Assembly: GCA_964493995.1 (NCBI GenBank)
Contig: CAZBQD010000003.1
Span: 1-64,000 of the forward strand
Length of the DNA stretch: 64,000 bases
Direction: 5' to 3'
Origin: GCA-002282575 sp964493995
Lineage (GTDB): Bacteria > Pseudomonadota > Gammaproteobacteria > Thiomicrospirales > Thiomicrospiraceae
Shown: one piece after another, positions 50,499-58,146 of the stretch
How the letters are laid out: each line of letters begins with the position of its first letter
Position numbering within the stretch: position 1 is the first letter of the stretch
Translations under genes and position numbers: made by a program
Notes under the pieces: model-generated
Databases searched by the model: none
The model's input: only the letters and a program-made list of their open reading frames with translations
Told to the model about the DNA's origin: nothing

Positions 50499-51377
50499 TT
50501 ACAGCTTTTCTCCCCAATGTAATTTTTGACGCAGCATTAAAAAGTGATCGTGTGGGCGAGGGTGAACCATGGAAACCACGTGACTATGGCGCTCAATAAA
50601 AATGCGGTCAGAAGACATCAGATCGAACTTCACATGACCATCGCAGGTAACTTGTGCCGGTTCTTTGCGTTGCTCGCCAGAATGAATTTCGATACGACTG
50701 GTACTGGCTACGACAATAGGGCGATTACTCATCGAATGAGGATTAATCGATACCAGCGTTAAGGCTTCGAGTGATGGCTGTAAAATCGGACCACCAGCCG
50801 ATAAGGCATAAGCAGTTGAGCCTGTTGGTGTGGCAATAATCAAACCATCTGAGCGTTGCGATTGCACGAAGCGATTATCGATCACTACTTCAAACTCAAT
50901 CATGTGTTCCATGTGTACTTTATGTAACACCACATCATTCAGTGCCAATTGATCGTAAAGGGTTTCGCCATCGCGCTCTATGCGCACACGCAACATTAAC
51001 CGTTGTTCTATTTCAAACTGACCAGCCAACACAGCCAAAACCATCTCTTCCATTTGTGCCGCGGGAATGTCAGTTAAGAAGCCTAAACGCCCCAGATTAA
51101 TGCCCAAAATAGGGCGCTGCCAGTTGACGATATTGCGTGCGGTTTCTAGAAACGTGCCATCACCCCCCACCACAATGACCAAATCAACCGCTTGCGCTAA
51201 TAAATGTCGCGGTAAGCTAGGGGGTTGATCTTCCATGGCGGGATTGGTGGTAACACTGTCCTCGTCTAATTGCACGCTACAACCCTGCTTACGCAGTAGT
51301 TGCGTTAACATGCCGACCATCTGCCAAGCTGCTGTTGAATTTCGTTTTGCAATAATACCAATACGGGCAAAATGCAT
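50499..51377 (-). CDS. nadK: NAD kinase
   Basis: Phosphorylates NAD to NADP. The 292 residues show the GGDGTF motif at 71-76, ILGINLGRLGFLTDIP, LNDVVLHKVHMEHMIEFEV, and SDGLIIATPTGSTAYALSAGGPI, all hallmark segments. It sits upstream of recN and divergent from grpE, an arrangement common in gammaproteobacteria. Confidence 0.97.
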   Translation of the reverse strand: MHFARIGIIAKRNSTAAWQMVGMLTQLLRKQGCSVQLDEDSVTTNPAMEDQPPSLPRHLLAQAVDLVIVVGGDGTFLETARNIVNWQRPILGINLGRLGFLTDIPAAQMEEMVLAVLAGQFEIEQRLMLRVRIERDGETLYDQLALNDVVLHKVHMEHMIEFEVVIDNRFVQSQRSDGLIIATPTGSTAYALSAGGPILQPSLEALTLVSINPHSMSNRPIVVASTSRIEIHSGEQRKEPAQVTCDGHVKFDLMSSDRIFIERHSHVVSMVHPRPHDHFLMLRQKLHWGEKL

Positions 51378-51486
51378 GACTGACCGCCATTCTTGTTAAA
51401 ATTTCCCATTAGGTTAACATGAGCGCTCAAAAAATAACAGATAGAACGAATGTTCTTTTTGCTTTGTTTTTTATCGGGTCATACCT

Positions 51487-51515
51487 CTTGAAAGTCAGCC
51501 TGATCGTCCCCATAT
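51487..51515 (+). promoter_or_regulatory. Sigma-32 heat-shock promoter of grpE
   Basis: CTTGAAA (51487-51493), 14-base spacer, CCCCATAT (51508-51515): an essentially consensus RpoH promoter, about 40 bases before grpE. Confidence 0.88.
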
Positions 51516-51555
51516 CAAAAATGTTTGAATGAATAGACCAGGTTAGGGAGATTTT

Positions 51556-52107
51556 ATGAGTAATACACCAGAGCAGCATAACGCGGTTGAAGCCGAAGAT
51601 CAGGTAAACGCATCTGCAACAGAGCAAAGTGCCGTTGAACAAGACGTTCAAGCTTTACTGGCCGAAGCGCAAGCGCAAGCCGCTCAACACTTTGACAGTC
51701 TGCTACGTTTGCAGGCAGATATGGAAAATCTGCGTCGCCGTACTGAGCGTGAAATTGATAATGCCAAAAAATTTGCGCTAGAACGCATGATTACTGATTT
51801 GATTCCCGTGCTAGACAGTATGGAAATGGGGTTGCAAGCTTCCAGTCAAGCCGTAAACGAGCAAGATACCATTCGTCAGGGTTTGGAAATGACCCTTAAA
51901 ATGTTCCAAGATGTGATGGCGCGTTTCCATGTGGAAGCGGTTGACCCAACCGGCCATCCATTCAATCCACAAGAACATGAAGCTATGACCATGCAACCCA
52001 GTAAAGACCATGAGCCTAATACCGTCATGTTTACCGTACAGAAGGGTTATAAACTACATGGTCGCGTGGTGCGTCCTGCACGCGTTGTCGTTTCGGCTGC
52101 CTCATAA
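51556..52107 (+). CDS. grpE: Nucleotide exchange factor GrpE
   Basis: Releases ADP from DnaK. The 183 residues have a polar, acidic N terminus, a long helix (about 30-90, QDVQALLAEAQAQAAQHFDSLLRLQADMENLRRRT), and the C-terminal beta domain (VEAVDPTGHPFNPQEHEAMTMQ; GYKLHGRVVRPARVVVS). TTAGGGAG lies before ATG 51556. First gene of the heat-shock cluster, under a sigma-32 type promoter. Confidence 0.97.
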   Translation: MSNTPEQHNAVEAEDQVNASATEQSAVEQDVQALLAEAQAQAAQHFDSLLRLQADMENLRRRTEREIDNAKKFALERMITDLIPVLDSMEMGLQASSQAVNEQDTIRQGLEMTLKMFQDVMARFHVEAVDPTGHPFNPQEHEAMTMQPSKDHEPNTVMFTVQKGYKLHGRVVRPARVVVSAAS

Positions 52108-52180
52108 TGATCACAAAACTGACAGAAGTAGAAAAAGTAAGCGTTTAAAAGTAACCATAAAAAAATAGCATGATTGAACA

Positions 52181-52209
52181 CTTGAAAGTGTCATCATCTA
52201 TCACCATAA
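52181..52209 (+). promoter_or_regulatory. Second sigma-32-like promoter, upstream of dnaK
   Basis: CTTGAAA (52181-52187), 14-base spacer, CACCATAA (52202-52209). The -35 is perfect, the -10 departs from CCCCATnT. Lies 43 bases before dnaK, in the 144-base grpE-dnaK gap. Confidence 0.62.
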
Positions 52210-52251
52210 ACGGTTCAACGGATTGTTAAATTTTTTAGGAGTTTAGGAAAG

Positions 52252-54183
52252 ATGGCTAAAATTATCGGTATTGACTTAGGTACAACCAACTCTTGTGTTG
52301 CTGTGATGGACGGTGGCAGTGTTAAAGTAATCGAAAACAGCGAAGGCGCTCGTACCACCCCTTCGGTTGTGGCTTTTACCAACGACGACGAAGTATTAGT
52401 CGGTGAAACAGCAAAACGCCAAGCGATTACCAATCCCAAAAACACCATGCACGCGGTGAAACGCTTAATCGGTCGTAAATTTACTGACAAAGAAGTTCAG
52501 CGTGACATCGAAATGGTACCCTACGGCATTGTTAAAGCCGACAATGGTGATGCTTGGGTTGAAGCACATGGTAAGAAAATGGCGCCGCCAGAAATTTCTG
52601 CCCGTGTTCTGATGAAAATGAAAAAAACCGCTGAAGATTACTTGGGTGAGCCAGTCACTGAGGCCGTGATTACTGTACCTGCCTACTTTAACGATGCACA
52701 ACGTCAAGCCACTAAAGATGCCGGTAAAATTGCGGGCTTAGAAGTGAAACGTATCATTAATGAGCCGACTGCAGCCGCTTTGGCTTACGGAGTCGATAAA
52801 AAATCGAAAGGCGATAGCAAGATTGTTGTTTACGACTTAGGTGGTGGTACTTTTGACGTTTCTATCATCGAAATTGCCGACCTAGATGGCGACAAACAAG
52901 TCGAAGTATTGGCAACCAATGGTGATACCTTCTTGGGTGGTGAAGACTTTGACCAGTTGGTGATTGAGCATATCGTCACTGAGTTCAAGAAAGAACAGGG
53001 CGTTGATCTGAAAAACGATCCCTTGGCCTTGCAGCGTCTGCGTGAAGCGGCAGAAAAAGCGAAGATTGAGTTGTCGTCACGCGAACAAACCGACATCAAC
53101 TTACCTTACATCACGGCGGATGCTTCAGGTCCCAAACACTTAAATATGCGTATTACGCGTGCTAAGTTTGAGTCGCTGATTGAAGACTTGGTGAAAAAAT
53201 CGATTGAGCCTTGCCGTATTGCATTGAAAGATGCTGGCCTGTCAGCTTCTGAAATCGATGAAGTGATTTTGGTGGGCGGTTCAACCCGTATCCCGATGGT
53301 GCAAAAAGCGGTCAAAGACTTCTTTGGTAAAGAGCCACGTAAAGATGTGAACCCAGATGAAGCGGTAGCCATTGGTGCTGCTATTCAAGGCGGTGTCTTA
53401 GGTGGTGACGTGAAAGACGTTCTTCTGTTAGACGTGACTCCTTTGTCTTTGGGTATTGAGACCATGGGCGGCGTGATGACTAAGTTGATCGAGAAAAACA
53501 CCACTATCCCGACGCGTAAGTCACAAGTTTTCTCGACGGCGGATGACAACCAGTCAGCCGTAACCATTCATGTGTTGCAAGGTGAGCGTGAAATGGCGAG
53601 CGGTAACAAGTCGTTAGGTCGTTTTGACTTGTCCGACATTCCGCCTGCACCACGTGGTATGCCGCAAATCGAAGTGACATTCGATATTGATGCCAACGGT
53701 ATTTTGAACGTGTCGGCTAAAGATAAAGCGACGAACAAAGAGCAATCGATTGTCATTAAAGCCAGCTCAGGTTTGTCGGAAGCTGAAATCGAGAAAATGG
53801 TACGCGATGCCGAAGCTCATGCGGAAGAAGACAAAAAACTGCGCGAGCTAGTGGAAACGCGTAACCAAGCAGACAGCTTAATTCATTCGGTTAATAAATC
53901 GGTGAAAGAGTTGGGCGACGATAAAGTGTCGGCAGAAGAAAAAGCAGCAGTAGAAGCGGCTGTTAAAGCTCTGGAAGAAGCCATGAAGGGCGATGACAAA
54001 GACGCGATTACAGCGAAAACGGAAGAGCTGGCAAAAGTGAGCCATGGTATTGCTGAAAAAGCCTACGCCGAAAGCAATGCCGGTGCAGCGGGTGCTCAAG
54101 CACACGATGCGAACACAACTAAGCCGAACAAAGGTGGCGATGATGACATCGTTGATGCTGAGTTCGAGGAAGTGAAGAAGTAA
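52252..54183 (+). CDS. dnaK: Chaperone protein DnaK (Hsp70)
   Basis: ATP-driven folding chaperone. The 643 residues start with KIIGIDLGTTNSCVAVMDGG, the ATPase domain has NEPTAAALAYG and YDLGGGTFDVSIIEI, and VGGSTRIPMVQ; the substrate domain follows DVTPLSLGIETMGG, and the C-terminal tail ends DDDIVDAEFEEVKK, the EEVD-like bacterial tail. TTTTAGGAG precedes ATG 52252. dnaJ follows after 6 bases. Confidence 0.99.
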   Translation: MAKIIGIDLGTTNSCVAVMDGGSVKVIENSEGARTTPSVVAFTNDDEVLVGETAKRQAITNPKNTMHAVKRLIGRKFTDKEVQRDIEMVPYGIVKADNGDAWVEAHGKKMAPPEISARVLMKMKKTAEDYLGEPVTEAVITVPAYFNDAQRQATKDAGKIAGLEVKRIINEPTAAALAYGVDKKSKGDSKIVVYDLGGGTFDVSIIEIADLDGDKQVEVLATNGDTFLGGEDFDQLVIEHIVTEFKKEQGVDLKNDPLALQRLREAAEKAKIELSSREQTDINLPYITADASGPKHLNMRITRAKFESLIEDLVKKSIEPCRIALKDAGLSASEIDEVILVGGSTRIPMVQKAVKDFFGKEPRKDVNPDEAVAIGAAIQGGVLGGDVKDVLLLDVTPLSLGIETMGGVMTKLIEKNTTIPTRKSQVFSTADDNQSAVTIHVLQGEREMASGNKSLGRFDLSDIPPAPRGMPQIEVTFDIDANGILNVSAKDKATNKEQSIVIKASSGLSEAEIEKMVRDAEAHAEEDKKLRELVETRNQADSLIHSVNKSVKELGDDKVSAEEKAAVEAAVKALEEAMKGDDKDAITAKTEELAKVSHGIAEKAYAESNAGAAGAQAHDANTTKPNKGGDDDIVDAEFEEVKK

Positions 54184-54189
54184 AATCCG

Positions 54190-55338
54190 ATGGCAAAAAA
54201 GGATTATTACGAAGCGCTGGGGCTGTCGCGTACAGCCTCAGAGGATGAAATTAAACGAGCCTACAAAAAGCTCGCCATGAAACATCACCCGGACCGCAAT
54301 CCGGGTGATGCTTCTGCTGAAGAAAAGTTCAAGGAAATCAAAGAAGCTTACGAAATTTTGTCGGATGCGCAGAAACGCTCTGCTTATGACCAGTTTGGTC
54401 ATGCCGGTGTCGATGGTTCGGCAGGTGGTTTTGGTGGCGGGCAAGGTTTTGGTGGCGGGCAAGGTTTTGGTGGCGGCTTTGGTGGCTTTGGCGATATCTT
54501 CTCGGATATTTTTGGTGGCGGTGGTCGTGGTTTTAATGGGCCGCGTCCGGGGGACGATTTAGAGTATCGCTTGACGCTAACCTTAGAGCAGGCGGTTTCT
54601 GGCGCTAAAATCGACATTCAAGTGCCCAGACGCGAAGTCTGTGACAGCTGTCATGGGTCAGGTGCGGCTGAGGGTTCTAGTGTGGAAACCTGCTCGACCT
54701 GTGGTGGTCATGGCAAAGTGCGCGTACAACAAGGGTTCTTTGTTGTCGAGCGTACTTGCCATACCTGTCATGGCAAGGGCAAAATCATCAAGAAACCTTG
54801 CTCGAAATGTCATGGCGAAGGCTTTGTTACCCGTAACAAAACGCTTACCGTTAGCATTCCAGCTGGGGTGGACGAAGGTGATCGCATCCGCTTGAGCGGA
54901 CAAGGTGAAGCAGGGGATGTGGGAGCACCACCGGGTGATCTTTATGTTCGCATCAGCTTGCAGCCGCACGCTATCTTTAAGCGTCAAGGTGATACGCTGT
55001 TCTGCGAAATGCCGCTGTCCTTCACCACGGCCGCTTTGGGTGGCGAAATTGAAGTGCCTACGTTAGATGGGCGTGTCAATTTGAAAATCCCAGCCGGTAC
55101 GCAAACAGGACGTAAGTTCAAAATTGGCGGCAAAGGGGTGAAATCGGTGCGTTCAGGGCGCCAAGGTGATTTAATTTGCCAAGTGCATTTGGAAACACCC
55201 GTTAACCTCACTGCGGAACAACAAGAGCTGTTACGTCAGTTCGACGCCAGCCTTTCGGGTAAAGGGGCAACTCATAACCCGAAATCACACAGTTGGCTGG
55301 ATTCGGTGAAATCGTTTATTAACGATGCGCTGAAGTAA
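54190..55338 (+). CDS. dnaJ: Chaperone protein DnaJ (Hsp40)
   Basis: Stimulates the DnaK ATPase and delivers clients. The 382 residues comprise the J domain with HPD at 33-35, a Gly/Phe-rich region with an exact tandem repeat (FGGGQG twice), the four CxxCxGxG zinc-binding repeats (CDSCHGSG, CSTCGGHG, CHTCHGKG, CSKCHGEG), and the C-terminal client-binding domains. A type A DnaJ, complete. A terminator follows at 55359-55389. Confidence 0.98.
   Translation: MAKKDYYEALGLSRTASEDEIKRAYKKLAMKHHPDRNPGDASAEEKFKEIKEAYEILSDAQKRSAYDQFGHAGVDGSAGGFGGGQGFGGGQGFGGGFGGFGDIFSDIFGGGGRGFNGPRPGDDLEYRLTLTLEQAVSGAKIDIQVPRREVCDSCHGSGAAEGSSVETCSTCGGHGKVRVQQGFFVVERTCHTCHGKGKIIKKPCSKCHGEGFVTRNKTLTVSIPAGVDEGDRIRLSGQGEAGDVGAPPGDLYVRISLQPHAIFKRQGDTLFCEMPLSFTTAALGGEIEVPTLDGRVNLKIPAGTQTGRKFKIGGKGVKSVRSGRQGDLICQVHLETPVNLTAEQQELLRQFDASLSGKGATHNPKSHSWLDSVKSFINDALK
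54429..54476 (+). repeat. 18-base tandem repeat in dnaJ
   Basis: The unit TTTTGGTGGCGGGCAAGG at 54429-54446 recurs exactly at 54447-54464, with a third partial copy to 54476. It encodes FGGGQG units in the Gly/Phe region, so changes in number keep the frame. Confidence 0.88.
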
Positions 55339-55358
55339 GTGTTCTAGGCTGTCAGTAG

Positions 55359-55389
55359 AAAGGAGGCTCTCGGGTCTCCTTTTTTCTTT
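55359..55389 (+). terminator. Intrinsic terminator after dnaJ
   Basis: AAAGGAG (55359-55365) pairs with CTCCTTT (55376-55382), 10-base loop, followed by a T-rich run. Confidence 0.75.
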
Positions 55390-55434
55390 TGCGGTTACAA
55401 CTATGATCCTTGGTGCTTTTCTGTAAATTAATCC

Positions 55435-55463
55435 ATGACCCTAGCTGCATTTAGCGGTAAAAT
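55435..55463 (+). promoter_or_regulatory. Candidate promoter for the lipoprotein gene and dapB
   Basis: ATGACC (55435-55440), 17-base spacer, TAAAAT (55458-55463), 37 bases before the lipoprotein start. Confidence 0.42.
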
Positions 55464-55499
55464 AAAGCCCGTTCTCGGCCATGTTAAAAGGAATAGCTC

Positions 55500-55952
55500 A
55501 TGGATTTTCGTTATCTTCTTCCCCTGTCTGCGCTGATGCTGGCTGCTTGTGTGCCACCGCCTGCGGAAAAAGCGGATGCTCCTAAAGCCCCGGTGGTGGT
55601 GCCTAGCGATAAAAAACCTGCAGCGCCCAGTGCAGTGGTCAAGCCAGAAGTGGTTAAACCCGTACCGTCACAAAGTGTCATTTTACCTTCGGGGTGGTCG
55701 GTGATGGATCCGAAAGGCATTTTAGAAAAAGTGGAATACAAACCCGAGCAAGGCGGCGTGTTATTTACCTTAAAAAATAACAGTAATTTAGAGCTGTTTT
55801 CGGCCGAAGATGCGGAAAAACGCTCTTATTACAAAGGACGACTGAATGGTGCTCATTTGGTTGCTTTACCGCCACAGCAACGTAATGTGCTGATTATTTT
55901 CACCAGTCGGCAAAATGCGCGTTCGTCGGTACTATTAAGGTATGCGAAATAA
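55500..55952 (+). CDS. Small lipoprotein of unknown function
   Basis: A 150-residue predicted lipoprotein. The signal peptide ends in lipobox LAAC (Cys17). A Pro/Ala/Lys/Val-rich linker follows to about residue 58, then a roughly 90-residue globular domain (VILPSGWSVMDPKGILEKVEY; VLFTLKNNSNLELFSAEDAEKR; NVLIIFTSRQNARSSVLLRYAK) that looks beta-rich. No family recognised. AAAGGAATAG lies before ATG 55500. It lies between dnaJ and dapB, with dapB 51 bases downstream; a role in the envelope is all that can be inferred. Confidence 0.82.
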   Translation: MDFRYLLPLSALMLAACVPPPAEKADAPKAPVVVPSDKKPAAPSAVVKPEVVKPVPSQSVILPSGWSVMDPKGILEKVEYKPEQGGVLFTLKNNSNLELFSAEDAEKRSYYKGRLNGAHLVALPPQQRNVLIIFTSRQNARSSVLLRYAK

Positions 55953-56003
55953 TCAGCTGGATTGAAATCACGTCAATTGGATTAAGACTAATAAGGAAAT
56001 AAG

Positions 56004-56801
56004 ATGGCACAAAAAATTGCCCTAGTGGGCGTGAATGGACGCATGGGACGTGCATTGGTTCAAGCGGTTCAGGAAGATAAATCAAGCTTGTTGACTGCGG
56101 CTTTTGTGCGTTCGGGTTCGACTTTAACCGGCATGGACGCAGGTGAAATGACGGGTTTCGGTCGGGTCAATGTCCCCTTACAAGATCGTCTCGATTGTAG
56201 TCTATTCGATGTGCTGATTGATTTTACTCGTCCTGAAGCGACTATGGCTTATATGAGTGCTTGTGTTGCGGCACGCAAACCTATAGTGATTGGTACGACG
56301 GGTTTTTCAGCCGCTGAATTGAATGAAATGAAAGTCTCTGCACAACAGATTCCCATCGTATTTGCGCCTAATTTTAGTGTCGGTGTGAATTTGCTGCTGG
56401 GTTTGGTAGCTAAGGCGGCTCAAGTGCTAACCGATTATGATATCGAAGTGATCGAAGCTCACCATCGTTACAAGGTGGATGCGCCTTCTGGCACCGCCTT
56501 GCGTTTAGGTCAAGCCGCAGCCGATGCCTTGGGTTGGGACTTAGAACAATGCGCCGTTTACGGTCGCGAGGGCATTACCGGCGAGCGCCCTGCACAACAA
56601 ATTGGTTTTGCCACCGTACGCGGAGGCGACGTGGTAGGTGACCATACGGTGTTGTTCGCCGGATTGGGTGAACGCGTTGAATTAACCCATAAAGCATCAT
56701 CGCGTCTGACCTTTGCACAGGGTGCTGTCAGGGCTGCTCATTGGTTGGCACATCAACCCGCGGGACTCTATGATATGCAGGATGTACTGGGTTTGAGATA
56801 A
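56004..56801 (+). CDS. dapB: 4-hydroxy-tetrahydrodipicolinate reductase
   Basis: NAD(P)H-dependent reductase of the diaminopimelate pathway. The 265 residues have the nucleotide-binding VGVNGRMGR (8-16), GTTGFSAAELN, FAPNFSVGVN, and the signature EAHHRYKVDAPSGTAL with His153-His154 and Lys157. TAAGGAAAT lies before ATG 56004. It precedes carA as in Pseudomonas, but a promoter and terminator occupy the 188-base gap. Confidence 0.97.
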   Translation: MAQKIALVGVNGRMGRALVQAVQEDKSSLLTAAFVRSGSTLTGMDAGEMTGFGRVNVPLQDRLDCSLFDVLIDFTRPEATMAYMSACVAARKPIVIGTTGFSAAELNEMKVSAQQIPIVFAPNFSVGVNLLLGLVAKAAQVLTDYDIEVIEAHHRYKVDAPSGTALRLGQAAADALGWDLEQCAVYGREGITGERPAQQIGFATVRGGDVVGDHTVLFAGLGERVELTHKASSRLTFAQGAVRAAHWLAHQPAGLYDMQDVLGLR

Positions 56802-56831
56802 ATCGGCTGGACGATTGGGCTGATTTTGCGC

Positions 56832-56837
56832 TATAAT
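56832..56837 (+). promoter_or_regulatory. -10 box of a carA leader promoter
   Basis: TATAAT, 153 bases before carA. The -35 region is weak. Transcripts from here would contain a leader reading frame and the terminator at 56900-56935. Confidence 0.55.
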
Positions 56838-56863
56838 GGCCAAAATTAGCGGAGTACTAAGAC

Positions 56864-56977
56864 GTGTTGACAACAACGGGTCACATCACAGAATCAGTAA
56901 AAAACGGAGTTGGCTCTGCCTTCTCCGTTTTTTTGTATCGCAATTTTGGCATTAGGACATTCGGGTTAAAGAGATAG
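56864..56977 (+). CDS. Possible carA leader peptide (37 residues)
   Basis: GTG 56864 follows GGAG (56851-56854) by 9 bases and opens a 37-codon frame (VLTTTGHITESVKNG first) that runs through both arms of the terminator and stops at TAG 56975-56977, 12 bases before carA. A translating ribosome would disturb the hairpin. No run of Arg codons before the hairpin. Layout recalls the pyrBI leader, but no U-rich pause tract precedes the hairpin. Inference from position only. Confidence 0.42.
   Translation: MLTTTGHITESVKNGVGSAFSVFLYRNFGIRTFGLKR
56900..56935 (+). terminator. Intrinsic terminator/attenuator in the carA leader
   Basis: AAAAACGGAG (56900-56909) and CTCCGTTTTT (56923-56932) form a ten-pair stem with an inner GGC/GCC pair, followed by further T. 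Between the leader promoter and carA, so it must be passed for carAB expression. Confidence 0.85.
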
Positions 56978-56989
56978 GGAAGTGGGTAG

Positions 56990-58120
56990 ATGAAAGCGTT
57001 ACTGGCATTGGCAGATGGCAGTTTGTTCTGGGGCGAGTCAATTGGCGCTGCAGGAGAAACCGTAGGTGAGGTGGTATTTAATACCTCAATGACTGGATAT
57101 CAAGAGATTCTGACGGATCCTTCCTATTTTCGTCAGCTGGTGACGCTGACCTATCCACATATTGGTAACGTTGGCGTTAATGATGAGGATGCCGAAAGCG
57201 GTGCTGTCATGGCCAGTGGTCTCATCATTCGCGATTTGCCCTTAATGCACTCCAGTTTTCGCGCGCAACATTCACTTGCTGACTATTTAGTGCAGCAAAA
57301 TGTGGTGGCTATTGCCGACATTGATACGCGCGAGTTAACCCGGGTGTTACGTGAAAAAGGCGCTCAGAATGGCGTGATCATTGCAGCCGATGAAATTGAC
57401 GCACAAGCCGCCATTGCCAAAGCGCAAGCCTTTGCGGGGCTAGATGGCATGGATTTGGCCATCGAAGTCACGGCTAAGCAGAGTTATACCTTCCGTGAAG
57501 GCGAGTGGCGTTTAGGTGAGGGGTTTGCTGTTAAAAACGATGCAGAATTACCTTACCATGTCGTTGCTTACGATTATGGGGTTAAGACCAACATCCTGCG
57601 CATGCTAACCGAGCGTGGTTGTCGTTTAACGGTCGTTCCAGCCAACACGCCTGCCAGCGAAGTGAAGGCACTGAATCCGGATGGGATTTTCTTATCGAAT
57701 GGTCCCGGTGATCCCGCAGCTTGTGGCTATGCCATTGAGGCGATTGCAGAGTTAATTCAAGGCGACACCCCGATTTATGGCATTTGCCTGGGTCATCAAT
57801 TATTGGCGTTAGCCTCGGGCGCTAAAACACTAAAAATGAAGTTTGGTCATCATGGTGGTAATCATCCTGTGCAAGATATGCGCTCAGGAAAAGTATTAAT
57901 TACCGCGCAAAATCATGGTTTTGCTGTTGATGAATCTACGCTTCCTGCTGGTGTTGAAGCGACGCATCGTTCGTTATTCGATCAATCAAACCAAGGTATT
58001 CGCTTTGCTAACAAGCCTTTCTTTAGTTTTCAGGGGCATCCTGAAGCCAGTCCAGGTCCTCATGATTTAGCCTACCTATTTGATGAATTTATTGCCAACA
58101 TGGCTGCGCGTCGCGCCTAA
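56990..58120 (+). CDS. carA: Carbamoyl-phosphate synthase small (glutaminase) subunit
   Basis: Supplies ammonia from glutamine for carbamoyl phosphate, the precursor of arginine and pyrimidines. The 376 residues show the N-terminal domain (FNTSMTGYQEILTDPSYFRQLVTLTYPHIGN) and the class I glutaminase domain with FLSNGPGDP, the nucleophile Cys266 in GICLGHQLLALA, and FSFQGHPEASPGPHD. Preceded by GGAAGTGGG. Followed by carB after 26 bases, then greA, the order seen in Pseudomonas. Confidence 0.98.
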   Translation: MKALLALADGSLFWGESIGAAGETVGEVVFNTSMTGYQEILTDPSYFRQLVTLTYPHIGNVGVNDEDAESGAVMASGLIIRDLPLMHSSFRAQHSLADYLVQQNVVAIADIDTRELTRVLREKGAQNGVIIAADEIDAQAAIAKAQAFAGLDGMDLAIEVTAKQSYTFREGEWRLGEGFAVKNDAELPYHVVAYDYGVKTNILRMLTERGCRLTVVPANTPASEVKALNPDGIFLSNGPGDPAACGYAIEAIAELIQGDTPIYGICLGHQLLALASGAKTLKMKFGHHGGNHPVQDMRSGKVLITAQNHGFAVDESTLPAGVEATHRSLFDQSNQGIRFANKPFFSFQGHPEASPGPHDLAYLFDEFIANMAARRA

Positions 58121-58146
58121 CTCGAGCTATCACAAGGAATAAGACG

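Noticed and set aside
50480..50520. SOS promoter for recN
   Set aside because: recN abuts nadK with no gap, and no LexA-box motif was seen in the nadK end.
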